A stretch of 64,000 bases of DNA from Prevotella sp. (GTDB lineage: Bacteria; Bacteroidota; Bacteroidia; Bacteroidales; Dysgonomonadaceae), in contig JAITVV010000011.1 in assembly GCA_031285625.1 (NCBI GenBank), positions 1-64,000 of the forward strand. The letters run 5' to 3'. Shown here piece after piece: positions 45,890-53,252 of the stretch. How positions within the stretch are numbered: position 1 is the first letter of the stretch; each line of letters opens with the position of its first letter. The notes below the pieces were generated by a model. That model worked only from the letters and a program-made list of their open reading frames with translations, was not told where the DNA came from and ran no database searches. Both the position numbers and the translations under genes were made by a program.

Positions 45890-46746
45890 TATTACTAGCG
45901 GACGGAGGATCTACCAAAGTCGATTGGCGTTTGGTAGATGGTAGCAAAGAGATAAAACAGATTTCCACAAAAGGGTCTAATCCGTTTTTTCGTACGAGAG
46001 AAGATATTAGTGACGAAATAAAGGCTGTTATAAAACCGGCTGTGGAAAACTATGTAATCGATGCTGTATTCTTTTTTGGAGCAGGGTGTGCCACTCCTGA
46101 AAAAAGTATGGTAATAAAGAATGCAATAGCCGATAATATAAAAACTCCCTATATAGAAGTTGACAGTGATCTGCTTGCTGCGGCAAAAGGCCTCTGTGGT
46201 ACAAATGAAGGCATAGCCTGTATCCTGGGTACAGGATCAAACTCGTGCTTCTATGACGGAATAGCCATAAAAGAAAATATCTCACCTTTGGGTTATATAC
46301 TTGGGGATGAGGGAAGCGGTGCTGTCCTGGGCAGACTGTTTATAGGAGCATGTTTGAAAAACCAACTAACAAAAGGACTTAAAGAGAAGTTCCTCAAGGA
46401 GTTTGATCTTACACCGGCTACTATTCTGGATACTGTATATAAACAACCAATGGCTAACCGCTTTCTGGCAAGTCTCTCTCCTTTCCTGATAGAGAACATA
46501 CAGGACGAAAGCGTCTATAATCTTGTCTATAATGCATTTAAAGATTTCTTTGTAAAGAACGTAATGCAATATGACTATAAAAATAATGATGTACATTTTA
46601 CAGGATCTGTGGCATACCACTACAAAGACATATTACATAAAGTAGGTTCTGACATCGGCATCAAAATAGGTACTATTGCACAATCGCCAATGGAAGGCCT
46701 TATCAGATACTATGCAGGAGAATGTCAAACAATATATAACAGATAA
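45886..46746 (+). CDS. murK: MurK-like N-acetylmuramate/N-acetylglucosamine kinase
   Basis: A 286-aa BadF-type ASKHA kinase. Motifs are 'LLADGGSTKVDW', 'IACILGTGSNSCFYDG', 'ILGDEGSGAVLGR' and 'FTGSVAYHY'. It is a paralogue of the kinase at 26828-27676, but has the classic D-G-G start where that one has E-S-G. It lies 4 nt before murQ, so MurNAc is its most probable substrate, producing MurNAc-6-P for the etherase. Overlap with the acyltransferase implies translational coupling. Confidence 0.88.
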   Translation: MILLADGGSTKVDWRLVDGSKEIKQISTKGSNPFFRTREDISDEIKAVIKPAVENYVIDAVFFFGAGCATPEKSMVIKNAIADNIKTPYIEVDSDLLAAAKGLCGTNEGIACILGTGSNSCFYDGIAIKENISPLGYILGDEGSGAVLGRLFIGACLKNQLTKGLKEKFLKEFDLTPATILDTVYKQPMANRFLASLSPFLIENIQDESVYNLVYNAFKDFFVKNVMQYDYKNNDVHFTGSVAYHYKDILHKVGSDIGIKIGTIAQSPMEGLIRYYAGECQTIYNR

Positions 46747-46750
46747 TAAA

Positions 46751-47575
46751 ATGACTTTTGTAAAAATCACAGAACAACCTTCACTATATGATAATCTGGA
46801 AGATAAATCCGTTTTGGAGTTACTGACAGATATAAACAACGAAGATAAGAAAGTCGCACTTGCAGTAGAAAAAGCAATACCACAGATAGAAAAGTTGGTT
46901 TTACAAATAGTTCCACGGATACAGCAGGGAGGGCGTATTTTCTATATGGGAGCAGGAACCAGCGGTCGTCTCGGTGTGCTTGATGCATCAGAGATTCCAC
47001 CTACATTTGGCATGCCCAATACGCTGGTTATAGGACTAATAGCCGGAGGCGATACTGCATTACGCAATCCGGTGGAAAAAGCTGAAGATAATATGGAAAC
47101 CGGATGGAAAGAATTAGAAGCTCATAATATAAATGAGAAAGATACTGTGATAGGTATTGCGGCTTCAGGTACTACCCCGTATGTAGTAGGAGTTCTCCGT
47201 GAAGCCCGCAAACATGGGATACTCACAGCATCTATATCGAGTAATCCCGATTCCCCGATTGCACAGGAAGCAGAGATTCCTATCGAGATGATTGTCGGTC
47301 CGGAGTTTGTTACAGGTAGTTCTCGTATGAAGTCGGGTACAGGGCAGAAAATGATACTGAATATGATAACTACATCAACAATGATAAAACTCGGCCGTGT
47401 AAAGGGTAACCGCATGGTTAACATGCAATTATCCAATGCAAAATTGGTAGACAGAGGTACGCGTATGGTATCAGAAGAACTCGGTCTTGATTACGATCAG
47501 GCCAACAGGTTATTACTATTACACGGCTCAGTAAAAAAGGCTGTTGATGCATACAAAGCAGACAACAAGCAGTGA
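46751..47575 (+). CDS. murQ: N-acetylmuramic acid 6-phosphate etherase
   Basis: A 274-aa SIS-fold lyase that splits MurNAc-6-P into GlcNAc-6-P and D-lactate. ATG 46751 is chosen because an upstream TTG lies inside the kinase gene and adds no homologous sequence. The sugar-phosphate site 'FYMGAGTSGRLGVLDASEIP' is present, with E81 and E112 matching the two catalytic glutamates of MurQ. It closes the salvage operon and is followed by a terminator. It is the most diagnostic gene for MurNAc catabolism in this window. Confidence 0.96.
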   Translation: MTFVKITEQPSLYDNLEDKSVLELLTDINNEDKKVALAVEKAIPQIEKLVLQIVPRIQQGGRIFYMGAGTSGRLGVLDASEIPPTFGMPNTLVIGLIAGGDTALRNPVEKAEDNMETGWKELEAHNINEKDTVIGIAASGTTPYVVGVLREARKHGILTASISSNPDSPIAQEAEIPIEMIVGPEFVTGSSRMKSGTGQKMILNMITTSTMIKLGRVKGNRMVNMQLSNAKLVDRGTRMVSEELGLDYDQANRLLLLHGSVKKAVDAYKADNKQ

Positions 47576-47579
47576 AAGG

Positions 47580-47611
47580 AAAAGGAATAGTCAGATATGG
47601 TTATTCCTTTT
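47580..47611. terminator. Bidirectional terminator after murQ
   Basis: AAAAGGAATA (47580-47589) pairs with TATTCCTTTT (47602-47611), a 10-bp stem with A/T runs, between convergent murQ and the HAD phosphatase gene. Confidence 0.82.
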
Positions 47612-48264
47612 TAACTAAATAAAAGATCAGATAATCCTTTAATGTCCTCGACAATATAAGTAGCTCCTGCGAGATTCAATTCATCATAATCACCATATCC
47701 GTATAATACACCAACAGAGTCAATTCCTACATTTTTAGCTCCGATAATGTCATGTTTACGGTCTCCTATCATTATCGTTTGTGAGAGATCAGTTATATTA
47801 TTTATTTGCAGGACATGCTCTATTACAGCCGTTTTTGTATTACGTGAATTGTCTAAGCTACTGCCACCTATAAATGTAAAGTAATTTATCAGATTAAAGT
47901 GGTCAAGTATTCTTTCGGCAAAAACCGTCGGTTTTGAGGTAGCCAGATAGAGTTTAAACCCAGATGAGTCCAGATACTCAAGAATGTCCTTCATTCCCTC
48001 ATAAAGATAGTTCTCGTACAACCCTATTTCTGAGTATCTTTCGCGGTATTTTGCCAATGCAATTTCTATTTGGTCATCGGATAAGCTATAAAATTCCCTG
48101 AACGAATCTTTTAAGGGAGGTCCGATAAAAGGACACAGATCGGTCAGATCATTTACATCGATACCTAAATGGTTCAAAGCAAACTCTACAGATTTTGTGA
48201 TTCCAATCATAGGATCGGTAATAGTACCATCCAGATCAAAGAGAATATGTTTATAATTTCCCAT
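47611..48264 (-). CDS. HAD-family phosphatase (phosphoglycolate phosphatase-like)
   Basis: A 217-aa HAD-IA hydrolase. The start is set at 48264 (MGNYKHILFDLDGT); the longer frame adds an unrelated cysteine-rich leader. Motif I 'FDLDGTITDP' (nucleophile and acid/base aspartates), motif II 'LATSKP' and the late 'MIGDRKHDIIGA' are visible. It resembles Gph or PpaX. In some bacteria a related HAD enzyme (MupP) dephosphorylates MurNAc-6-P, but that role belongs to the alternative recycling route, and this gene is only convergent with murQ, so I do not claim it. Confidence 0.88.
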   Translation of the reverse strand: MGNYKHILFDLDGTITDPMIGITKSVEFALNHLGIDVNDLTDLCPFIGPPLKDSFREFYSLSDDQIEIALAKYRERYSEIGLYENYLYEGMKDILEYLDSSGFKLYLATSKPTVFAERILDHFNLINYFTFIGGSSLDNSRNTKTAVIEHVLQINNITDLSQTIMIGDRKHDIIGAKNVGIDSVGVLYGYGDYDELNLAGATYIVEDIKGLSDLLFS

Positions 48265-48438
48265 AAAGATTAAACTCTGCGAAATTAATATTTTACAATA
48301 ACATAATATCGAATGAATGGCAAAATTCTTATATATATTTACAGTATCAGAACAGATTATCTCATTTGATAATGTATCAGGAACACACATTTTTATTATC
48401 TTTACCCTCTGTATTTTATTTATTAAACCTAAATCAAT

Positions 48439-49728
48439 ATGATGTTTACAGTAAAAAAAATGATGATGAAAAGCCTTTTGGTATGCTCTGTAGCTGCCTT
48501 ATCTTTTACATCCTGCGATGGTGGAGGTCAGCCCAATACTCTCACCGAACAAGAAAAAGCAGACGGATGGCAACTTTTATTTGATGGAACCACGATGACC
48601 GGATGGCGGGACTATAACGGGACAAGCCTTACCGAGCCATGGCATGTAGTAGACGGATGCATACAAGCCAAGGGAGATGGAAGTGATGCCAGTGGTTATA
48701 TTGTTACAGACAAACAATATGAAAACTTTGAACTTTCATGGGACTGGAAGCTATCAAAAGGTGGAAATAGCGGTATGCTATATCATGTTGTAGAAAGGCC
48801 TCAGTATAAAGTACCTTATGTAACAGGACCTGAGTACCAGCTTATCGATACTCCTAATTTTCCTGAAAAGCTGGAAGATTGGCAAGATATGGGTGCTGAC
48901 TATGCAATGTATGTTCCGGATAAAGCCAAGATGAAAGTTAACCCTCAGGGAGAATGGAATAATTCTAAGATTGTGTTTGATAATGGCCATGTAGAACATT
49001 GGTTGAATGGAGTTAAGATAGTAGAATTTGAAGCATGGACAGAAGACTGGTTCGCCCGTAAAAATAGCGGAAAATGGAATGATGCTCCTGAATATGGTTT
49101 AGCAAGAAAAGGCGTATTGTGCTTACAAGATCATGGATATCCGGCATCTTTCCGCAATATTAAAATAAAAGAGCTTCCTCGTAAGAATAAAGAAGTAAAT
49201 CTTTTTAATGGAAAAGATTTAGATGGATGGCAAGCATACGGAACAGAGAAATGGTATGTAAAAGATGACCTGCTAATATGCGAAAGTGGCCCGGATAAAC
49301 AATATGGCTATCTTGCCACTCGTGAATACTATGATGATTTTGATCTGACAGTTGAGTTTAAGCAAGAAGCTGACGGTAACTCAGGTGTATTTATCCGTTC
49401 GTTTATTGAAGAAGGAGTTAAAGTAAACGGATGGCAGGTAGAAGTGGCTCCAAAAGGACATGGCACCGGTGGTATCTATGAATCTTATGGAAGAGGCTGG
49501 CTGATACAAATACCAAAAGAAAAAGAAGAGTTTCTTAAAGTAGGAGACTGGAACACCATGCGTATCCTTGTACAAGGCGATAAAGTAACCACTTGGCTGA
49601 ACGGACAAGAGATGGTTAACTTCCAGGATGATAAAATAGGTGCGGGTCAAGGCCGCATTGCATTACAAATCCATGATGGAGGAGGTATAAAAGTATTATG
49701 GCGTAACTTGAAACTGAAAACACTGTAA
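48439..49728 (+). CDS. Lipoprotein with two tandem DUF1080 domains
   Basis: A 429-aa lipoprotein (lipobox in 'ALSFTSCDGGG') with two copies of the DUF1080 (3-keto-disaccharide hydrolase-like, concanavalin-type) domain, about residues 35-245 and 250-429. Each copy repeats 'LFDG/LFNG..GW', 'W.V.DG/W.VKDD', 'FELSWDWKLSKGGNSGMLY' or 'FDLTVEFKQEADGNSGVFI', and 'GPEYQLID' or 'GWQVEVAP'. Characterised relatives act on 3-keto-glucosides; many are only glycan binding. The start could be any of several close Met codons. It is likely monocistronic, with a long intergenic region downstream. Confidence 0.87.
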   Translation: MMFTVKKMMMKSLLVCSVAALSFTSCDGGGQPNTLTEQEKADGWQLLFDGTTMTGWRDYNGTSLTEPWHVVDGCIQAKGDGSDASGYIVTDKQYENFELSWDWKLSKGGNSGMLYHVVERPQYKVPYVTGPEYQLIDTPNFPEKLEDWQDMGADYAMYVPDKAKMKVNPQGEWNNSKIVFDNGHVEHWLNGVKIVEFEAWTEDWFARKNSGKWNDAPEYGLARKGVLCLQDHGYPASFRNIKIKELPRKNKEVNLFNGKDLDGWQAYGTEKWYVKDDLLICESGPDKQYGYLATREYYDDFDLTVEFKQEADGNSGVFIRSFIEEGVKVNGWQVEVAPKGHGTGGIYESYGRGWLIQIPKEKEEFLKVGDWNTMRILVQGDKVTTWLNGQEMVNFQDDKIGAGQGRIALQIHDGGGIKVLWRNLKLKTL

Positions 49729-49744
49729 CTATATTCTCATAATA

Positions 49745-49929
49745 AAGAAGGTGTGTCAAAAGTAAAACAGCACAATCAAAGTGTTAGCCTCTTTGTCATC
49801 CTGAGTGTAACGAAGAATCTCGATCCTAATTAACACGAGAGTTTGGCTCCGCTTCGCTCTGCCGATTTTCAATTCACTGCGTTCAACATGACAAAAAGAA
49901 AGTGAAAATTACTTTTGACACAGCCTCTT
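49745..49929 (-). repeat. REP/MITE-like repeat, copy C, with outer inverted repeats
   Basis: The core 49791-49895 is the reverse orientation of copies A and B (ends CTTTGTCATCCTGAG and TTCAACATGACAAA). It is enclosed by longer imperfect inverted repeats, AAGAAGGTGTGTCAAAAGTA (49745-49764) and the complement ending at 49929, giving a ~185-bp MITE-like unit. No transposase is encoded. Confidence 0.85.
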
Positions 49930-50017
49930 ATTTTCAACTCTTCCCTTTCAATTCTTTCGAAGTTTATAAAGTTCAATATTAATTATCTTATTATACAACT
50001 TCACTAATTTGTGAAAA

Positions 50018-50070
50018 GAAAAGTAACAAGTTCAAAATAATAAAATACCTGTTACTTTTGTCACCTTTTG
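50018..50070 (+). promoter_or_regulatory. GTAAC/GTTACTTTTGTCAC promoter-like element, copy 5
   Basis: GTAAC (50023-50027), 23 nt, GTTACTTTTGTCACC (50051-50065), facing the S9 peptidase gene with its ATG 96 nt downstream. TTATCTTATTATA-like sequence upstream is shared with other copies. Confidence 0.58.
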
Positions 50071-50130
50071 TAATCGAGTTTAAGGTTTATTCACCGTCAA
50101 TTAAAAGTTGTATGTATTACAAAAAACTGA

Positions 50131-50138
50131 TACCTTTG
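50131..50138 (+). promoter_or_regulatory. Proximal -7 box of the S9 peptidase gene
   Basis: TACCTTTG fits TAnnTTTG, with a GTTG (50107-50110) 20 nt upstream as a weak -33 element; 23 nt before ATG 50162. Confidence 0.6.
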
Positions 50139-50161
50139 AAGCCATAAAAATAACTGAATAT

Positions 50162-52255
50162 ATGAAATACAAATCAATTATGGTATTAATTTTTGGTGCG
50201 GCATTAGTATCCTGTAACTCAACTAAAAAAGAGAATACGGAACCGGAAGCACCTATTATTGGTAAATCAAACGTCAAGGTGGAGAATAGTATAATGACAC
50301 CCGAGATCCTGTACAGTTTTGGACGAGTATCAGATCTTCAGGTATCTCCGGATAAATCTAAGATATTGTATGGAGTAACATATATTAGTATTGATCAGAA
50401 TAAGACTAATCGTGAGTTATTTACGATGAACGTAGATGGTTCTGAGAAAAAACAGATAACTCAAACACCCAAAAGTGAGAATAATGCAATATGGGTAAAG
50501 GGCGGAGCTAAAATAGCATTTCTGTCAGGAGAAAGCGGCTCGTCCCAAATATGGGAAATGAATGCCGATGGTACTGAACGTATGCAAATCAGTAATATTG
50601 AAGGAGACATTAACGGCTTCTCATATTCGCCTGACGGAAACAAGATAATGTACATCAAAAACATAAAGTTCGGAGAACGTACCAGTGATCGTTATAGTGA
50701 CTTGCCTAAAGCTTCAGGCCGTATTATAGATGACCTGATGTATAAGCACTGGTCTGAATGGGTAGAAGAAATACCTCATACCTTCATTGCAGACTTTGAT
50801 GGCACTAAAATATCTGAGGGAATAGATATCCTTGGTGATGAGCCATACGAATGCCCAATGCTTCCTTTTGGAGGGGTTGAACAATTAGCTTGGAGCCCCG
50901 ACAGTAAAACAGTTGCTTATACCTGCCGTAAGAAAAAAGGTTTAGAATACGCCCTATCTACTAACTCTGATATTTATCTATATAATATAGAGACCAAGCA
51001 AACATCTAACCTGACAGAAGGAATGATGGGCTATGATACCAATCCTGTCTTTTCACCTGATGGAAAATACATAGCATGGCAAAGTATGGAGCGTGATGGT
51101 TATGAGTCTGATAAGAACAGAATGTTTGTAATGAATCTTGCTACCAATGAAAAGATGTATGTAACTGAAAATTTTGATTACAACACTGACTACTTGGCTT
51201 GGAATGAAGATAATCAAAGTATCTACTTCGTTTCGTGCGTAGAAGCGAAAACTCATTTGTTTCAAGTATATATACATACTAAAGAAATTAAACAAATCAC
51301 CAAAGGCGATTATGATTATGAATCATTTGGCATAGCAGGTGATAAGCTGTTAGCCCTTCGTCACTCGATGTCGAAACCAAATGAAATTTATTCTGTTAAT
51401 ATAGTATCCGGAGAAGCTACAGAGCTAAGTTTTGAAAATAAGGAAATTCTAGACCAGCTTACAATGGGTAAAGTTGAAGAGCGTTGGATCCCAACTACTG
51501 ATGGTAAAAAGATGCTGACATGGGTTGTGTATCCACCAAACTTTGACCCGAATAAGAAATACCCTACCCTACTCTATTGCCAGGGTGGTCCACAAAGTAC
51601 AGTGAGCCAGTTTTGGTCGTATCGTTGGAATCTACAGATGATGGCTGCGAACGGTTACATAATTGTTGCTCCTAACCGCAGAGGCTTACCGGGTTTTGGT
51701 CAAGAGTGGCTGGAACAGATCAGCAAAGATTATGGTGGTCAAAATATGAAGGATTACTTATCGGCCATCGATACTATGTCTAAAGAACCTTTTGTCAATA
51801 CCGACAAATTAGGTTGTACAGGAGCTAGTTATGGTGGTTTTTCAGTGTATTGGCTAGCTGGTAATCATAACAAACGCTTCAAAGCATTTCTCGCCCATGC
51901 AGGTATATTCAATCTGGAAGCTCAATATCTGGAAACGGAAGAGATGTGGTTTGCAAACTGGGATTTAGGCGGATCGTTCTGGGACAGGAGTAACACTATA
52001 GCTCAACGTTCTTATGCTAACTCGCCTCACAAGTTTGTCGATAAATGGGATACTCCTATAATGATAACACATGGAGAACGGGATTACCGTATCCTCGCAT
52101 CACAAGGGATGATGGCTTTCAATGCTGCCAAATTGAGAGGTATTCCAGCCCGTATGCTCATTTATCCGAACGAAAACCACTGGATAGCGCAACCTCAGAA
52201 CGGAATACTATTCCAAAGAGAGTTCTTCCGCTGGTTTGATACATATTTAAAATAA
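50162..52255 (+). CDS. S9 family serine peptidase lipoprotein (DPP/acylaminoacyl-peptidase type)
   Basis: A 697-aa prolyl-oligopeptidase-superfamily peptidase. ATG 50162 begins a lipoprotein signal (lipobox 'ALVSCNS'); an upstream TTG frame start is rejected. The N-terminal half is a beta-propeller with WD40/TolB-like repeats ('SPDGNKIMYIK', 'SPDGKYIAWQS'), the C-terminal half an alpha/beta hydrolase with S556 ('GASYGGFSV'), D641 ('GERDYRI') and H673 ('ENHWI'). It likely releases dipeptides or acyl-amino acids from peptides in the periplasm. It has two candidate promoters and a strong terminator. Confidence 0.93.
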   Translation: MKYKSIMVLIFGAALVSCNSTKKENTEPEAPIIGKSNVKVENSIMTPEILYSFGRVSDLQVSPDKSKILYGVTYISIDQNKTNRELFTMNVDGSEKKQITQTPKSENNAIWVKGGAKIAFLSGESGSSQIWEMNADGTERMQISNIEGDINGFSYSPDGNKIMYIKNIKFGERTSDRYSDLPKASGRIIDDLMYKHWSEWVEEIPHTFIADFDGTKISEGIDILGDEPYECPMLPFGGVEQLAWSPDSKTVAYTCRKKKGLEYALSTNSDIYLYNIETKQTSNLTEGMMGYDTNPVFSPDGKYIAWQSMERDGYESDKNRMFVMNLATNEKMYVTENFDYNTDYLAWNEDNQSIYFVSCVEAKTHLFQVYIHTKEIKQITKGDYDYESFGIAGDKLLALRHSMSKPNEIYSVNIVSGEATELSFENKEILDQLTMGKVEERWIPTTDGKKMLTWVVYPPNFDPNKKYPTLLYCQGGPQSTVSQFWSYRWNLQMMAANGYIIVAPNRRGLPGFGQEWLEQISKDYGGQNMKDYLSAIDTMSKEPFVNTDKLGCTGASYGGFSVYWLAGNHNKRFKAFLAHAGIFNLEAQYLETEEMWFANWDLGGSFWDRSNTIAQRSYANSPHKFVDKWDTPIMITHGERDYRILASQGMMAFNAAKLRGIPARMLIYPNENHWIAQPQNGILFQREFFRWFDTYLK

Positions 52256-52270
52256 GAAACTATCAGATAC

Positions 52271-52301
52271 AAAAAGGATTGTCTATTGGACAATCCTTTT
52301 T
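52271..52301 (+). terminator. Terminator of the S9 peptidase gene
   Basis: AAAAAGGATTGTC (52271-52283) pairs with GACAATCCTTTTT (52289-52301): a 13-bp stem, 5-nt loop, T-rich end. Confidence 0.88.
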
Positions 52302-52319
52302 CATTTTTATATAGACAGA

Positions 52320-52346
52320 GAGGTCGCCCTGAAACAAGGCGACCTC
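52320..52346 (-). terminator. GC-rich hairpin, probable terminator of the minus-strand operon
   Basis: GAGGTCGCC (52320-52328) pairs with GGCGACCTC (52338-52346). It is far more GC-rich than its surroundings and lies 37 nt past the end of the minus-strand lipoprotein gene. The minus-strand tail (TCTGTCTATA) is only weakly T-rich. Confidence 0.6.
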
Positions 52347-52382
52347 AAAAATAATACTAATAATAACCAGAATCCCTAGCGC

Positions 52383-53219
52383 TTATTTCTTAGGTACAAA
52401 CACCCAGAAGTAACAGTCGCCCCATGCTTTTGTACCTGCCGGAGAGTAAGCTAAAATAAGTTCATCTTCTGTAAGTTTGATAATATCATATGTGCTTACC
52501 ATTTCTATAGGATCTGAGTTTAAGAAATATGGACAAAGAACTGTTGTCCCTATCGTATTCAGTTCCCCTTTAGCCCATACTGTCTTCTCATCTTCCATTA
52601 GCTTAATTTTGGTCATATCTAAAGTAAAACGTCCGGTTTCCTCTGTTCCATTATTCCTTAGTTTAGTTAAGGCAGCCTTCTTTATAGAAAACACCAAGCT
52701 AGCTCCTATCGTTTCTCCTGGAGCGTCTTGCTCCCCTCTTTCGGATCCCGGTTGCCACCACCAACCAGGTTCTACAGTACCCAGATAGCCGGCCAGTCCC
52801 CAACTTAGGTCAGATTTCCAAGTCCATTCTTTTTCACCTTCACCAAAAAGCATAGCATATTCCGGAGGAACGGAAAAAGACATTTCTTCAACATCAACAG
52901 TTAGAGTTTTAGTGATTTTAGTACCATCTGCATTAAGTCCAGTAAATTCTATTTCATTAAGTCCTTGTTTGAAAAGTAACACTGTATCGGTTTGTTTACT
53001 GCTAGATAAAACACCACACTCCCAATTAGATAAGACAGGGCTGTGATTAACAACTATCACTTTATTGGCTCTTTTTCCATCTACTGTTACTAATGTTGCA
53101 GAAACATCCAATTGGTCTACAGTTATTGCCCCACTAATAGTCTCTCTATCTACAACCGGATCACATGCCATAAATGTCATGACAGCTAACAGTATGAAAT
53201 ATATAATTGATTTATTCAT
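52383..53219 (-). CDS. Lipoprotein following SusC/SusD (possible surface glycan-binding protein)
   Basis: A 278-aa lipoprotein (MNKSIIYF start at 53219, lipobox 'TFMACDPVV'). It is the third gene of the second susC-susD operon, 33 nt after susD. The mature part has an Ig-like first half ('VVNHSPVLSNWECGVLSSSK') and a beta-rich second half with many tryptophans ('EWTWKSDLSWGLAGYLG', 'PGWWWQPGSERG'), compatible with carbohydrate binding as in SusE/SGBP proteins. No specific family is recognised; the role is inferred from position and composition. Confidence 0.78.
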   Translation of the reverse strand: MNKSIIYFILLAVMTFMACDPVVDRETISGAITVDQLDVSATLVTVDGKRANKVIVVNHSPVLSNWECGVLSSSKQTDTVLLFKQGLNEIEFTGLNADGTKITKTLTVDVEEMSFSVPPEYAMLFGEGEKEWTWKSDLSWGLAGYLGTVEPGWWWQPGSERGEQDAPGETIGASLVFSIKKAALTKLRNNGTEETGRFTLDMTKIKLMEDEKTVWAKGELNTIGTTVLCPYFLNSDPIEMVSTYDIIKLTEDELILAYSPAGTKAWGDCYFWVFVPKK

Positions 53220-53252
53220 AATCTTATAATTAAGTATTAACATTATTAAATA

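Larger units (their letters stand above)
49729..50161. other. Intergenic region with repeat and promoters
   Basis: Non-coding. Contains the inverted REP/MITE-like copy (49745-49929), promoter-like element copy 5 (50018-50070) and a TACCTTTG -7 box (50131-50138) before the S9 peptidase. Confidence 0.6.

Noticed and set aside
46676-46750. Longer MurQ start (TTG)
   Set aside because: It lies within the kinase gene and adds residues not found in MurQ proteins.
47611-48264. HAD phosphatase as MupP in MurNAc recycling
   Set aside because: MupP belongs to the AmgK/MurU route; here MurQ is present and the HAD gene is convergent, with only general family similarity.
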